Source: CAWVSB01 sp046710535
Lineage (GTDB): Bacteria > Pseudomonadota > Gammaproteobacteria > Pseudomonadales > CAWVSB01
Assembly: GCA_046710535.1 (NCBI GenBank)
Contig: JBKEHH010000005.1
Coordinates: forward strand, 1-64,000
Reading direction: 5' to 3'
DNA length: 64,000 nucleotides
Below the pieces are notes generated by a model. It was not told where the DNA came from, ran no database searches, and was given only the letters and a program-made list of their open reading frames with translations. A program made the translations under genes and the position numbers. Shown in pieces: positions 27,468-36,257 of this stretch (its first letter is position 1; every line of letters begins with the position of its first letter).

Positions 27468-28148
27468 TTATAACAGCTTATTTAGGGCTAATTTGGCCGC
27501 CACATCAGCTGGTGTGACATTAGGAATATAGGGCACCAAACCTAAGCATGGTGCGGCTATACGGCTTTGTAGAGCGGAAAAATTAGCCTCTAGCTCAGCC
27601 ATGTCTTTATCTACTACATTGGCCACCCAACCAGCCAATACACAACCATCATTACGAATAGCCTCGACGGTCAAAATAGCATGATTAATACAACCAAGCT
27701 TCATTCCGACGACTAAAATTACTGGAATATTCAGTTCTTTCGGTAAATCAGCCAGTGTTTCGCGCTCATTCACTGGTACTCGCCAACCGCCCGCACCTTC
27801 TATTAATACCTTATCAACCTTATTTATTGACACTCCGCGGCAAAAACCCGCTAGCCTACTGATGCTGAGACGCCGACCAACCTGACTAGCCGCAATATGC
27901 GGGGCAATGGCGGGCTCTAAGGCGATGGGATTTACTTGTGAGTAGGCCAACTTTTGCGTGGCAACACTCATTAACGCCAAAGCATCATCATTGCGCAAGC
28001 CGTCATCAGTGCTTTCACACCCTGCGGCCACAGGTTTCACTGCAGCAGTCGTTAAGCCGTCATTAGCAAACGCTTGCAATAGACCACAGGCAATGACTGT
28101 TTTACCAGCATCGGTATCGGTGCCAGTAACAAAATAGGTTTTAGCCAT
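27468..28148 (-). CDS. bioD: Dethiobiotin synthetase
   Basis: ATP-dependent closure of the ureido ring of 7,8-diaminopelargonate. The P-loop is 'GTDTDAGKT' at residues 8-16, followed by the substrate-binding 'KPVAAG' and 'EGAGGWRVPVNE'. Length of 226 is normal. It is the last gene of bioBFHCD and overlaps bioC by eight bases. Confidence 0.95.
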   Translation of the reverse strand: MAKTYFVTGTDTDAGKTVIACGLLQAFANDGLTTAAVKPVAAGCESTDDGLRNDDALALMSVATQKLAYSQVNPIALEPAIAPHIAASQVGRRLSISRLAGFCRGVSINKVDKVLIEGAGGWRVPVNERETLADLPKELNIPVILVVGMKLGCINHAILTVEAIRNDGCVLAGWVANVVDKDMAELEANFSALQSRIAAPCLGLVPYIPNVTPADVAAKLALNKLL

Positions 28149-28926
28149 TACTAATTACTCCATATAGCACTTCATAAGTAGCCGGCAACGCACCGGCTTC
28201 GTCACGAAACATCTCATAGCCAGCATGTAATTGTTGATAAGCTTTTCGACCCATCAAACCTTTTGGTCTACCGTCATTCATATTATGTGCGCCGATAGCT
28301 TTTAGCTCTCCGGTCAACTGGCCAAGTGTTTGATAGCTCAAGTGATGACTGTGCACAGCTAAACTCTCGATAGCCAAACCGACAGCGCCTATAGCGCCCT
28401 GCCAATGTAATGCGGGCATGAAACGATTGACGTGTACATAGCCATCAACACTTTCCCATGCTGATTTCAGTTCCGTCAAACTGCCTTCTACCAGAGTAGA
28501 AAATACCAACTTACCCTGAGGCTTTAATACTCTTTTTATTTCACTGAATAACAACGGCAACTGCTGACACCACTGTACCGCCATGCTGCTATAGATAAGA
28601 TCAACGCTGGCGTCAGCAAACGGTAGGCTTTCGGCATCAGCCGCTAGCCACTGATTATTGCCTGCAAAACTATGATGTTTGGCAAAACCCAACATCCCTT
28701 CGGCAATGTCCACTCCAATAATAGGGTGGTCATATTTTTCAGATAATTGGCGCTGAAAAAATCCGGTACCGCAACCCAAATCGACTACTACGCTGCCACA
28801 ATCTTTTGGCATAAAAGTGAGTAACCGACTGCCAACATCACGTTGAAACTGCGCTGCATCGTCATAACCAAGGGCGGCCTTACTAAAAGACTGCGCAACT
28901 GATTGTTTGTTTAGCGAAAATTCCAT
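28141..28926 (-). CDS. bioC: Malonyl-ACP O-methyltransferase
   Basis: SAM-dependent methyltransferase that masks malonyl-ACP so the fatty-acid enzymes can build the pimeloyl chain. The SAM site is 'VVDLGCGTGFFQRQL', with the N-terminal 'VAQSFSKAALGYDDAAQFQ' typical of BioC. The ATG at 28926 shares one base with the bioH stop (TGATG), so I prefer it to the TTG one codon earlier. Its neighbour bioH supplies the matching demethylase. Confidence 0.95.
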   Translation of the reverse strand: MEFSLNKQSVAQSFSKAALGYDDAAQFQRDVGSRLLTFMPKDCGSVVVDLGCGTGFFQRQLSEKYDHPIIGVDIAEGMLGFAKHHSFAGNNQWLAADAESLPFADASVDLIYSSMAVQWCQQLPLLFSEIKRVLKPQGKLVFSTLVEGSLTELKSAWESVDGYVHVNRFMPALHWQGAIGAVGLAIESLAVHSHHLSYQTLGQLTGELKAIGAHNMNDGRPKGLMGRKAYQQLHAGYEMFRDEAGALPATYEVLYGVISNG

Positions 28927-29648
28927 CAAGCAATAAAATCTTTAACAATAGCAGCAAACTCAGCTGTGGCCGATAACATAGGCGCATGGCTAACACCTCT
29001 CATCACTAGACTGTTGTGGCTAAAATCAGCCACCTCCAGCGGCACTAAATGGTCATTTTCGCCATACACATGCTTCTCTGGACAGCTCAATTTTAGCCAG
29101 CTGTCACGCTGATCAATGCTTCTCAAAATATCTAAGCTGGCAGCCAACACTTGCTTGTTTAGTTGTTGCCTTTCGCCAGTTAGTTCACGCAGTTTTTTGA
29201 GCACAGTTTTCTCATTGCGATCACTAACGGCTTGTAAGCCCGCAAAGATTTTTAACGCCTTTAGCTCATCGATTAACACCGACTGATAAAATTCATCAAA
29301 GGTATCGCTGGGCATGCCGTTATTCCAGCCATTGCCTTGAACAAATTTTGGGCTAGCAGCAACCGTCAGTAAACTAGCAACTTTAACGCTATATTTGTTC
29401 GCAAACGCCATCGCAACATTGCCGCCCAGTGACCAAGCGATAATATGTGTTTTGGCTATTATCTTTCGATCCAGCTCAGCCACTAAATCGTCGAGGGTAA
29501 ACGCATCGCCTAAATCTGTTTCGCCACGTGGCAAATCAATAATCTTTATTTGATAAGCTGAGCCTAACTGTTCGACAAAGTCATTCCAGACAGCGGCCTG
29601 AGCACCCCAACCATTAATGATAGTTATATTTTTACAATCACTATTCAT
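28926..29648 (-). CDS. bioH: Pimeloyl-ACP methyl ester carboxylesterase
   Basis: Alpha/beta hydrolase of 240 residues. The nucleophile elbow is 'AWSLGG' (Ser), with the Asp in 'YGENDHLVP' and the His in 'VSHAPMLS'. It removes the methyl group from pimeloyl-ACP methyl ester. In E. coli bioH is unlinked; here it is embedded between bioF and bioC, overlapping bioF by eight bases, which supports the assignment over a generic hydrolase. Confidence 0.93.
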   Translation of the reverse strand: MNSDCKNITIINGWGAQAAVWNDFVEQLGSAYQIKIIDLPRGETDLGDAFTLDDLVAELDRKIIAKTHIIAWSLGGNVAMAFANKYSVKVASLLTVAASPKFVQGNGWNNGMPSDTFDEFYQSVLIDELKALKIFAGLQAVSDRNEKTVLKKLRELTGERQQLNKQVLAASLDILRSIDQRDSWLKLSCPEKHVYGENDHLVPLEVADFSHNSLVMRGVSHAPMLSATAEFAAIVKDFIA

Positions 29649-30810
29649 GATGTCCTCGTGGCATTAGTTCGGCTAATGCTTGCAGCAATTGCTCTACCTG
29701 CTCTTTGCTATGAGCAGCAGTTAGCGTAATCCGCAATCTAGCACTGCCAGCTGGAACTGTTGGCGGACGAATAGCCGACACCCAAAACCCTTTAGCCTCC
29801 AGTGCCGCGCTCAATGCCAGCGCTGCATTAGCATCGCCAATTAACAGCGGTTGAATAGGCGTGTTTGATTCCATTAACGGCAGCTTCAGTAATGCTGCCT
29901 CATATTTAAAGTAGTTAATTAACTCGGTTAGATGTTCGCGTCGCCAGCTTTCAGTTTGTAACAATCGCAGCCCGACGCGCGTGCCCGCTGCGATACTTGG
30001 CGGCATGGCGGTGGTATATATATAGCTTCTTGAAAACTGTATTAGTGTTTCGATTAAGGCGCTACTGCCGGCAACAAAAGCGCCAAAAGTGCCAACACCT
30101 TTTCCCAGTGTTGCCATCAGAATGGGTAGCTGCTGCTGGTTTAAACCGTAATGCTCGCTGCAGCCGCCACCATTTTTCCCCAGCACACCAAAACCATGGG
30201 CATCATCTACCATTAACCAAGCGTTATTTTGGCTTGCGGTTGCCACTAATTTAGGTAAAGGCGCAATATCGCCATCCATGCTAAACACGCCATCAACTGC
30301 AATTAACTTATTGCCGATTTTTGCTTTTGCTAACTTTAACTTCAGGCTTTTAATATCGTTGTGTAAAAAGCGCTGCATACGTGCGCCGCTTAATAAGCCT
30401 CCATCTAATAACGAAGCATGATTGAGTTTGTCTTCAAACAAATCATCGTCCTTATTAAGTAGTGCGGTAATTACACCAAGGTTGGCCATATAGCCGGTGG
30501 AAAATAGTAGCGCTCGATCACGCCCAGTAAATTCCGCCAGTTCTTCTTCTAAAGCATGATGTTCACTGCTATGACCGCAAACCAAATGCGATGCACCGCT
30601 GCCAACGCCATACTTATCAATAGTTTGTTTAGCGGCCTGATTGATCTCAGTGTGATTTGCCAAACCCAAATAATCGTTGGAACAAAAGCCCAATAATTGC
30701 TTGCCATCAACAACCACCGAGGCGCCTTGTGCACTGGCAATAGTCTTACGCACACGATATAGCGACTGCCGCTTGCGCTCATTTAGGCGATGTTGAAGAA
30801 CTTGTTCCAC
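29641..30810 (-). CDS. bioF: 8-amino-7-oxononanoate synthase
   Basis: PLP enzyme joining pimeloyl-ACP and alanine. Visible are 'GFCSNDYLGLA' near the N-terminus, 'VDDAHGFGVLGKNGGG' with the PLP Asp and His, and 'TLGKGVGTFGAFVAGS' with the Schiff-base Lys. Length of 389 is normal. The start is GTG, 17 bases after the bioB stop. Confidence 0.95.
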   Translation of the reverse strand: MEQVLQHRLNERKRQSLYRVRKTIASAQGASVVVDGKQLLGFCSNDYLGLANHTEINQAAKQTIDKYGVGSGASHLVCGHSSEHHALEEELAEFTGRDRALLFSTGYMANLGVITALLNKDDDLFEDKLNHASLLDGGLLSGARMQRFLHNDIKSLKLKLAKAKIGNKLIAVDGVFSMDGDIAPLPKLVATASQNNAWLMVDDAHGFGVLGKNGGGCSEHYGLNQQQLPILMATLGKGVGTFGAFVAGSSALIETLIQFSRSYIYTTAMPPSIAAGTRVGLRLLQTESWRREHLTELINYFKYEAALLKLPLMESNTPIQPLLIGDANAALALSAALEAKGFWVSAIRPPTVPAGSARLRITLTAAHSKEQVEQLLQALAELMPRGHHE

Positions 30811-30827
30811 GATGTGCCAGCTAAGCG

Positions 30828-31886
30828 TTAGCTAGCGGCGTTATAGAACACAGCATCATTTTCTTGCTGCTGAATTTTATCGGCCAACATGGCCGCTTCA
30901 TCTTCTGGACGATGAGTTTGCGCATAACCTTCAGGTTTAATCCCAAGCTTGGCAAACAATTCCATATCTTTATTGGCAGAAGGGTTAGGAGTGGTTAGCA
31001 ATTTTTCGCCGTAAAATATCGAGTTAGCTCCGGCTAAAAATGTCATCGCCTGCATCTGCTCATTCATTTCTTCGCGCCCTGCCGACAACCGCACATGAGA
31101 TTTTGGCATCAGGATTCTGGTAACAGCGATGGTACGAATAAAATCAAACGGCTCTAAGTCATCAACATTATCTAATGGCGTGCCATCCACTTTAACCAGC
31201 ATATTAATGGGCACACTTTCTGGATGCGTCGGCAGATTGGCTAATTGTATTAACAAACCGACGCGGTCTTTTAGCTCTTCACCCATGCCCACAATACCGC
31301 CACTGCAAACCTTCATCCCAGCGCTACGTACGTTCTCTAACGTGGTAAGGCGGTCACCATAGGTGCGGGTAGTGATAATGTCCTCGTAATATTCTGGTGA
31401 GGTGTCTAAATTATGATTGTAGTAATCAAGCCCCGCAGCGGCCAGCTCTTGGGATTGGTCTTCAGTCAACATACCGAGCGTCATGCAGGTTTCTAAACCC
31501 AGCGACTTTACGCCTTCAACCATGGCGACAACATAAGGCATATCTTTCTTCTTTGGTGACCGCCATGCGGCGCCCATACAAAAGCGAGTTGCGCCGCTTT
31601 GTTTGGCGGCCTTCGCTTCCTCGATGACATGGTCGACTTTCATTAATTGCTCTACCTTTAGGCCAGTATCATAGCGCGTGCTTTGCGGACAGTATTTACA
31701 GTCTTCTGGGCAGGCACCGGTTTTAATCGATAACAACTGACTTATCTGCACAGTATTTGGGTCAAAAAACTGTCGGTGGACAGTTTGCGCCTTAAACATT
31801 AAGTCGTTAAATGGCAGGTCAAACAGAGCCTGGACTTCAGCGGTTGCCCAGTTGTTGCGAATTATATTTTTAGTTATAGCGCTCAT
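30828..31886 (-). CDS. bioB: Biotin synthase
   Basis: Radical SAM enzyme that inserts sulfur into dethiobiotin. The [4Fe-4S] motif 'CPEDCKYC' has Cys at residues 59, 63 and 66; the [2Fe-2S] ligands appear in 'MTLGM' region cysteines ('LETCMT'), 'GMKVCSGGI' and the Arg of 'RLSAGREEM'. The ATG at 31886 is preferred to a TTG one codon earlier. First gene of the biotin operon, whose promoter overlaps a candidate BirA operator about 80-110 bases upstream. Confidence 0.96.
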   Translation of the reverse strand: MSAITKNIIRNNWATAEVQALFDLPFNDLMFKAQTVHRQFFDPNTVQISQLLSIKTGACPEDCKYCPQSTRYDTGLKVEQLMKVDHVIEEAKAAKQSGATRFCMGAAWRSPKKKDMPYVVAMVEGVKSLGLETCMTLGMLTEDQSQELAAAGLDYYNHNLDTSPEYYEDIITTRTYGDRLTTLENVRSAGMKVCSGGIVGMGEELKDRVGLLIQLANLPTHPESVPINMLVKVDGTPLDNVDDLEPFDFIRTIAVTRILMPKSHVRLSAGREEMNEQMQAMTFLAGANSIFYGEKLLTTPNPSANKDMELFAKLGIKPEGYAQTHRPEDEAAMLADKIQQQENDAVFYNAAS

Positions 31887-31941
31887 CAATGGAATCCATC
31901 TGTCCTTAGAACAGTAATTATTGTATAAATGATTTAACAGT

Positions 31942-31969
31942 ATCTTACGGACTAGATAGAAGCTGTCAA
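31942..31969 (-). promoter_or_regulatory. Candidate promoter of the biotin operon
   Basis: Read on the minus strand, a perfect -35 box TTGACA (31964-31969) is followed after 16 bases by TAAGAT (31942-31947), which matches four of six consensus bases. It faces bioB and its -35 box lies inside one half of the candidate BirA operator, which fits repression by steric block. Confidence 0.5.
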
Positions 31970-31995
31970 CCAGAAAGGACCCTTATGGTTAACTA
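31963..31995. promoter_or_regulatory. Candidate BirA (biotin repressor) operator
   Basis: The sequence CTGTCAACC, 15 bases, GGTTAACTA forms an imperfect inverted repeat resembling the known BirA operator TTGTAAACC-N(14-16)-GGTTTACAA. It lies between bioB and the divergent comF gene, overlaps the bioB -35 box, and its right half covers codons 1-4 of comF. The match of spacing, half-site and position is what supports it; binding is inferred. Confidence 0.55.
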
Positions 31996-32695
31996 CTATA
32001 TTTCTCAATTAACTTATGCGCTTTTTCCTGGGCGCTGCATCGTCTGTGACAAAGCTAGTAGCCGCGCCTTGGATCTATGCAGCGGATGCGAGAACTCACT
32101 GTCGATTATAGACATATATTGCAGAACCTGTGGTTTGCCAACCAGCTCTCCTGCCACGCACTGCGGCAGCTGTATCAAGCATACTCAGCCCTTTCACCGC
32201 AGCCTGTCTTTGCTTAGTTATGACGAGCTAGCCGCAAAGCTCATCCATCAACTTAAATACAACAATAGTTTTGCTACTATTAAAGTGCTTGGCGATTTAT
32301 TTAGCCAGCACATCACAGCTTATTATAAAGAAGCGCTACCGCAGCTAATAATCCCGGTGCCACTGCATTGGCTTAGGCTGCATAACCGTAGCTATAATCA
32401 AGCACAGTTAACGGCCAAATACCTCGGTAAACAACTGGGGATAAAAACGAGTAATCATAGCTGTCGACGGATTAAAGCAACGCCAGCGCAGCAGAATTTG
32501 AACCGCGCTCAACGCAAAAAAAATATTCGCGGTGCGTTCAAATCAAAACAACTTCAAAATATCTCGCATGTGGCGATAATTGATGATGTCATCACCACCG
32601 GCGAAACTGTTGGCGAACTAACGCGCAGCTTGCAACAACATCACCCCGGTCTTAGAGTAGACGTATGGAGTTTGGCTAGAACACCTCTCAAATGA
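31985..32695 (+). CDS. comF: ComF family phosphoribosyltransferase-fold protein
   Basis: 236 residues: an N-terminal four-cysteine zinc ribbon region ('CIVCDKASS', 'CSGC', 'CRTCGLP', 'CGSC') and a C-terminal type I PRTase domain with the PRPP loop 'VAIIDDVITTGETV' (near 196-209). ComF/GntX proteins are linked to DNA uptake or use of external DNA, but their enzymatic role is unsettled. It is divergent from bioB and sits 14 bases before modA, so the mod genes probably share its transcript. Confidence 0.88.
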   Translation: MVNYYISQLTYALFPGRCIVCDKASSRALDLCSGCENSLSIIDIYCRTCGLPTSSPATHCGSCIKHTQPFHRSLSLLSYDELAAKLIHQLKYNNSFATIKVLGDLFSQHITAYYKEALPQLIIPVPLHWLRLHNRSYNQAQLTAKYLGKQLGIKTSNHSCRRIKATPAQQNLNRAQRKKNIRGAFKSKQLQNISHVAIIDDVITTGETVGELTRSLQQHHPGLRVDVWSLARTPLK

Positions 32696-32709
32696 CTAAT
32701 TAGGTCTGA

Positions 32710-33465
32710 ATGCAAAAAAATCTGCTCATCACGGTGCTACTGCTCTGCGTCAATACGGCCAGCGGCAACGACCAACTTCACCTTGGTGTTGCTAGTAGTT
32801 TTAAACCAGCAGCGGTTAAGTTGATTAGCGCCTTTAGTCAGCAGACTGATAGTAATATAAAACTCAGCAGCGCCTCTAGCGGCAAGCTTTTTTCTCAGGC
32901 ACTGAATGGCGCACCCTTTGATATAATTCTTTTTGGTGATAGTAAGCATTCACTTTTATCAGAAGATATGAAACTCGCCGTAACCGCTAGTCGTTTTAGC
33001 TACGCTATTGGCGAAATTGCTTTGGTATCAACCAGCAGTCACTGCTTGAATCCAAAAATTGTTGAGTTTAGCGGTACAAGCTTAGCGATTGCCAACCCCA
33101 AAATTGCCCCGTACGGGCTAGCAGCTAAGCAAGTCATGCGCAATCAAGGCCTAGATCAGATAGAAAATCTACGTCTAATCAATGCAGAAAATGCTGCCCA
33201 AACTTTGCACTTTTTTGCTACGGGTAATGTCGATCATGCCATTACCAGCTCAGTATTAATTCAGCAATGGCTAGCGCGCAATACGGCCAAACAAATCATC
33301 TATTGCCCGCTTAGCACAGACAGCTATGATGCCATCATTCATCAAGGTGTGATTTTGCAACACAGCGAAAACCAACAGTTAGCCACAGCCTTAGTAAACT
33401 TTATTTTATCCAATCAAGGCCAAACTATTATCAGCGCATTAGGGTATCAAGCAGTCAGTGAATGA
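32710..33465 (+). CDS. modA: Molybdate ABC transporter, periplasmic binding protein
   Basis: 251 residues with a signal peptide (about 1-19) and the ModA pattern: 'LGVASSFKPAAVKLISAF', 'SSASSGKLFSQALNGAPFDI' with the Ser/Thr oxyanion ligands, and 'IANPKIAPYGLAAKQVM'. It captures molybdate/tungstate for ModBC. The last bases overlap the modB GTG start. Confidence 0.92.
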   Translation: MQKNLLITVLLLCVNTASGNDQLHLGVASSFKPAAVKLISAFSQQTDSNIKLSSASSGKLFSQALNGAPFDIILFGDSKHSLLSEDMKLAVTASRFSYAIGEIALVSTSSHCLNPKIVEFSGTSLAIANPKIAPYGLAAKQVMRNQGLDQIENLRLINAENAAQTLHFFATGNVDHAITSSVLIQQWLARNTAKQIIYCPLSTDSYDAIIHQGVILQHSENQQLATALVNFILSNQGQTIISALGYQAVSE

Positions 33466-34156
33466 GCTTATTTCCAGCAACGATATGACCGCTATCTGGC
33501 TTACTTTGCAGCTGGCATTTGTTAGCACGCTGCTGTTACTGCTTATTTCAATTCCCATCGCATGGAAGTTGTCCCGCAGCCACAGCCGATTTAAACCATT
33601 GTTTGAAGCGTTGATTGCACTGCCCTTAGTACTGCCACCCACGGTAATTGGCTTCTACCTATTAATTAGCTTTGCGCCGCATTCGGCGCTTGGTCAATCC
33701 TGGCAAGCACTCTTTGATAGCCGTCTGGCATTTAGTTTCAGTGCACTGGTTATCGGTTCGGTTATTTACTCACTGCCATTTGTAGTGCAGCCACTAAAAC
33801 ATACCTTCGATCACTTGCCCTATAAGTTACTAGAGGCCGCCTCGACCATGGGCAGCAGCCCTAGCGATCAAATGTGCCATCTAGTTCTACCTTGGTCACG
33901 GGCAGGAATTATCAGCGCGGCAATGCTGGGCTTTGCCCATACTATTGGCGAGTTCGGTATCATTTTAATGATTGGCGGCAATATTCCAGGCGAGACTCAA
34001 GTGCTGTCGATAGCACTTTATGACAAGGTAGAAGCCTTAGAGTATACCCAAGCCCACTGGCTAGCCGCGGGCCTAATGCTGTTCTCACTGATGATGCTAA
34101 CAGCGCTATATAGCCTGCAAGCCAATAAACCCCGCGGGAGCGCGTCATGGGTTTAA
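33458..34156 (+). CDS. modB: Molybdate ABC transporter permease
   Basis: 232 residues with five predicted helices and the coupling-helix EAA loop 'LLEAASTMGSSPSDQMCHLVLP'. It opens with a GTG inside the end of modA; an ATG nine codons further ('MTAIWLTLQ') is an alternative. 'LPLVLPPTVIGFYLL' is typical of ModB. Confidence 0.92.
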   Translation: MNELISSNDMTAIWLTLQLAFVSTLLLLLISIPIAWKLSRSHSRFKPLFEALIALPLVLPPTVIGFYLLISFAPHSALGQSWQALFDSRLAFSFSALVIGSVIYSLPFVVQPLKHTFDHLPYKLLEAASTMGSSPSDQMCHLVLPWSRAGIISAAMLGFAHTIGEFGIILMIGGNIPGETQVLSIALYDKVEALEYTQAHWLAAGLMLFSLMMLTALYSLQANKPRGSASWV

Positions 34157-35223
34157 GTTGCAAGATTGTATTAGCCAAGCATAACTTAAGCCTAGATTTG
34201 GCCTTTGACACCGAAAGTAAAGGTATTACCGCAATCTACGGCCCGTCTGGCACTGGCAAAACTACTATCTTAAAAATTATTGCTGGAATTGAGCGCGGCG
34301 ACAAGGGCAGCAGCATCTCACTCCATAATACTATTTTGCAAAACGACACTACATTTACGCCCACCCATCAGCGCAAGTTGGCTTATATATTTCAGCAACC
34401 GCGCTTGTTTCCTCACTTGACCGCCAGAGGAAATTTAGAATTTGCCTATACTCGCCGCCGAAATAGCAGCGGAATTTCGATTATCGATGCCATTACCCAA
34501 TTTGGCCTCAGCGATTTTATTGACCAATTCCCCGAACAACTGTCTGGCGGCCAAGCCCAACGCGTCGCTATTGCGCGCGCCTTGGTTAGCGCCCCAGATA
34601 TGTTGTTAATGGACGAGCCATTGGCGGCATTAGATGATAAATCTCGCAATGAGCTGCTAACCTTACTCGAAGGCTTGCATCGACAGCTTAGCGTGCCGGT
34701 CATTTACGTTAGTCATCAATTAGAAGAGGTAGCCAGACTGGCCGACAATGTCGTACTGATTGAACAAGGTAAAACCCTCGCCCAAGGCAAGCTAGTCGAT
34801 TTATGTAGCCGGCCAGAATTACCGATTGCCCAACAAAGCAATAGCGCAAGCCTGTGGGAGGGCATTGTTAGCGGCCAAGACAAGTATCAACTGACCAAGG
34901 TAATAGTAGGCGACAAGATTGAGCTATGGGTCAGTGGCAAGCCAGTGGCAAGCGGTTTACCAGTGCGCCTGCGAATACCTATTAACGCCGTCAGTATTTC
35001 TCTGCAGCCGAACCTGCAAAGCAGCATTATTAATGTATTACCGTCGAAAGTGGCGGCGATTACTCAGCTCGGTTTTGGTAAATCCATTATAAAGCTTGCG
35101 GTTGATGGCCAAATACTACTTGCCAGTATCACTGATCGCTCGGTAATAGAATTAGACTTAAAAATTGGGAGACAGGTATTCGCACAGGTTAAAGGTGTGG
35201 CACTATTGACCGACTATGGCTGA
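34147..35223 (+). CDS. modC: Molybdate ABC transporter ATPase
   Basis: 358 residues. Walker A 'GPSGTGKTT' (32-40), signature 'LSGGQAQRVAIARAL', Walker B 'MLLMDEPLAALD' and a C-terminal MOP/TOBE domain (about 290-355) that binds oxyanion. It overlaps modB by ten bases. With moaA at 59 kb it shows the organism uses molybdenum enzymes. Confidence 0.93.
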   Translation: MGLSCKIVLAKHNLSLDLAFDTESKGITAIYGPSGTGKTTILKIIAGIERGDKGSSISLHNTILQNDTTFTPTHQRKLAYIFQQPRLFPHLTARGNLEFAYTRRRNSSGISIIDAITQFGLSDFIDQFPEQLSGGQAQRVAIARALVSAPDMLLMDEPLAALDDKSRNELLTLLEGLHRQLSVPVIYVSHQLEEVARLADNVVLIEQGKTLAQGKLVDLCSRPELPIAQQSNSASLWEGIVSGQDKYQLTKVIVGDKIELWVSGKPVASGLPVRLRIPINAVSISLQPNLQSSIINVLPSKVAAITQLGFGKSIIKLAVDGQILLASITDRSVIELDLKIGRQVFAQVKGVALLTDYG

Positions 35224-35261
35224 GTGAGGCCAGTGTAATTAACACAAAAACTGAGCCTATT

Positions 35262-36248
35262 GTGACTGACCCAACTGCCACCGACTCAATGCCGTATTAT
35301 CAACTGACCCCCAGCGCAGTTATCGATGCAGTTGAAAGCACTGGCAAGCTAAGTGATTCACGTATTCTGGCTTTAAACAGCTATAAAAACAGAGCTTATC
35401 AGGTTGGCATTGAAGATCAGTCGCCGGTAATTGCCAAATTTTATCGCCCTGGCCGATGGAGCGATGAGCAGATAATTGAAGATCACCAGTTTAGCCAGGA
35501 GCTACTCGACAATGAAATATCGATTATCGCGCCGCTTCAGAACGAAGATGGCCAAACTCTGTTTGTTCACGGTCAATTTCGATTTTGCTTATACCCCCGT
35601 GGCGGCGGCCATGCAACAGAGTTAGATAACCTCGATACGATTTATCGTCTTGGGTAATTTATGGAGCGCACTCATGCGGTCGGGAAAACCAGACCATTTC
35701 AACACCGGATAAGGTTTTCGATGTAACATATGATCGATGAAAATGCAGAATTTATTGCCAAAAACTTTATGCCCGCCGAATTGTTACCTGCTTACAGCAG
35801 TTTGATCGACGACATCTTGCCAAAGCTGCAAGAGATATGGTCAACACTAGATGCCAGTAGTCACGTTCGACTCCACGGCGGCAATATTTTATGGCGCGAT
35901 AATAGCCCCACTTTTGTAGATTTTGACGATGCGATGAGCGGCCCGGCGATACAAGATTTGTGGATTTTTTTATCCGGCGACCACAACAGTCAACTAGCCC
36001 AACTGTCTGAATTGGCCGAGGGATATGACATGTTCAGCTCATTTCCCACTAAACAGCTGCCATTGATTGAAAGTTTGCGCACTATGCGTATTATTTATCA
36101 TAGTGCATGGCTAGCAAGGCGTTGGGAAGAACCGAGGTTTAAACACAGCTTTCCATGGTTTAACACGAAATGCTATTGGTCAGATCATATTTTGACTTTG
36201 CGCGAACAACAATCCGCATTGCAAGAGCCCGCATTGGAGCTTTGGTAG
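35262..36248 (+). pseudogene. srkA: Decayed SrkA/YihE-type stress response kinase
   Basis: One frame from a GTG at 35262 to 36248 (329 codons, matching the 328-residue E. coli SrkA) reads as SrkA throughout but is broken by TAA at 35655-35657 and TAA at 35724-35726. No frameshift is needed; both are most simply CAA (Gln) changed to TAA. In addition the catalytic loop reads 'LHGGNILWRD' where SrkA has 'LHGDCHAGNILWRD': four residues including the catalytic Asp are missing, a 12-base in-frame deletion between GGC repeats. The kinase would be dead even if the stops were read through. It follows modC after 38 bases. Confidence 0.88.
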
Positions 36249-36257
36249 AACTCATTA

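Noticed and set aside
35655..35730. Two-gene reading of the srkA region (separate N- and C-terminal proteins).
   Set aside because: Both pieces are in the same frame with only stop codons between, the intervening codons still read as SrkA ('ERTHAVGKTRPFQHR'), and the catalytic loop is deleted.
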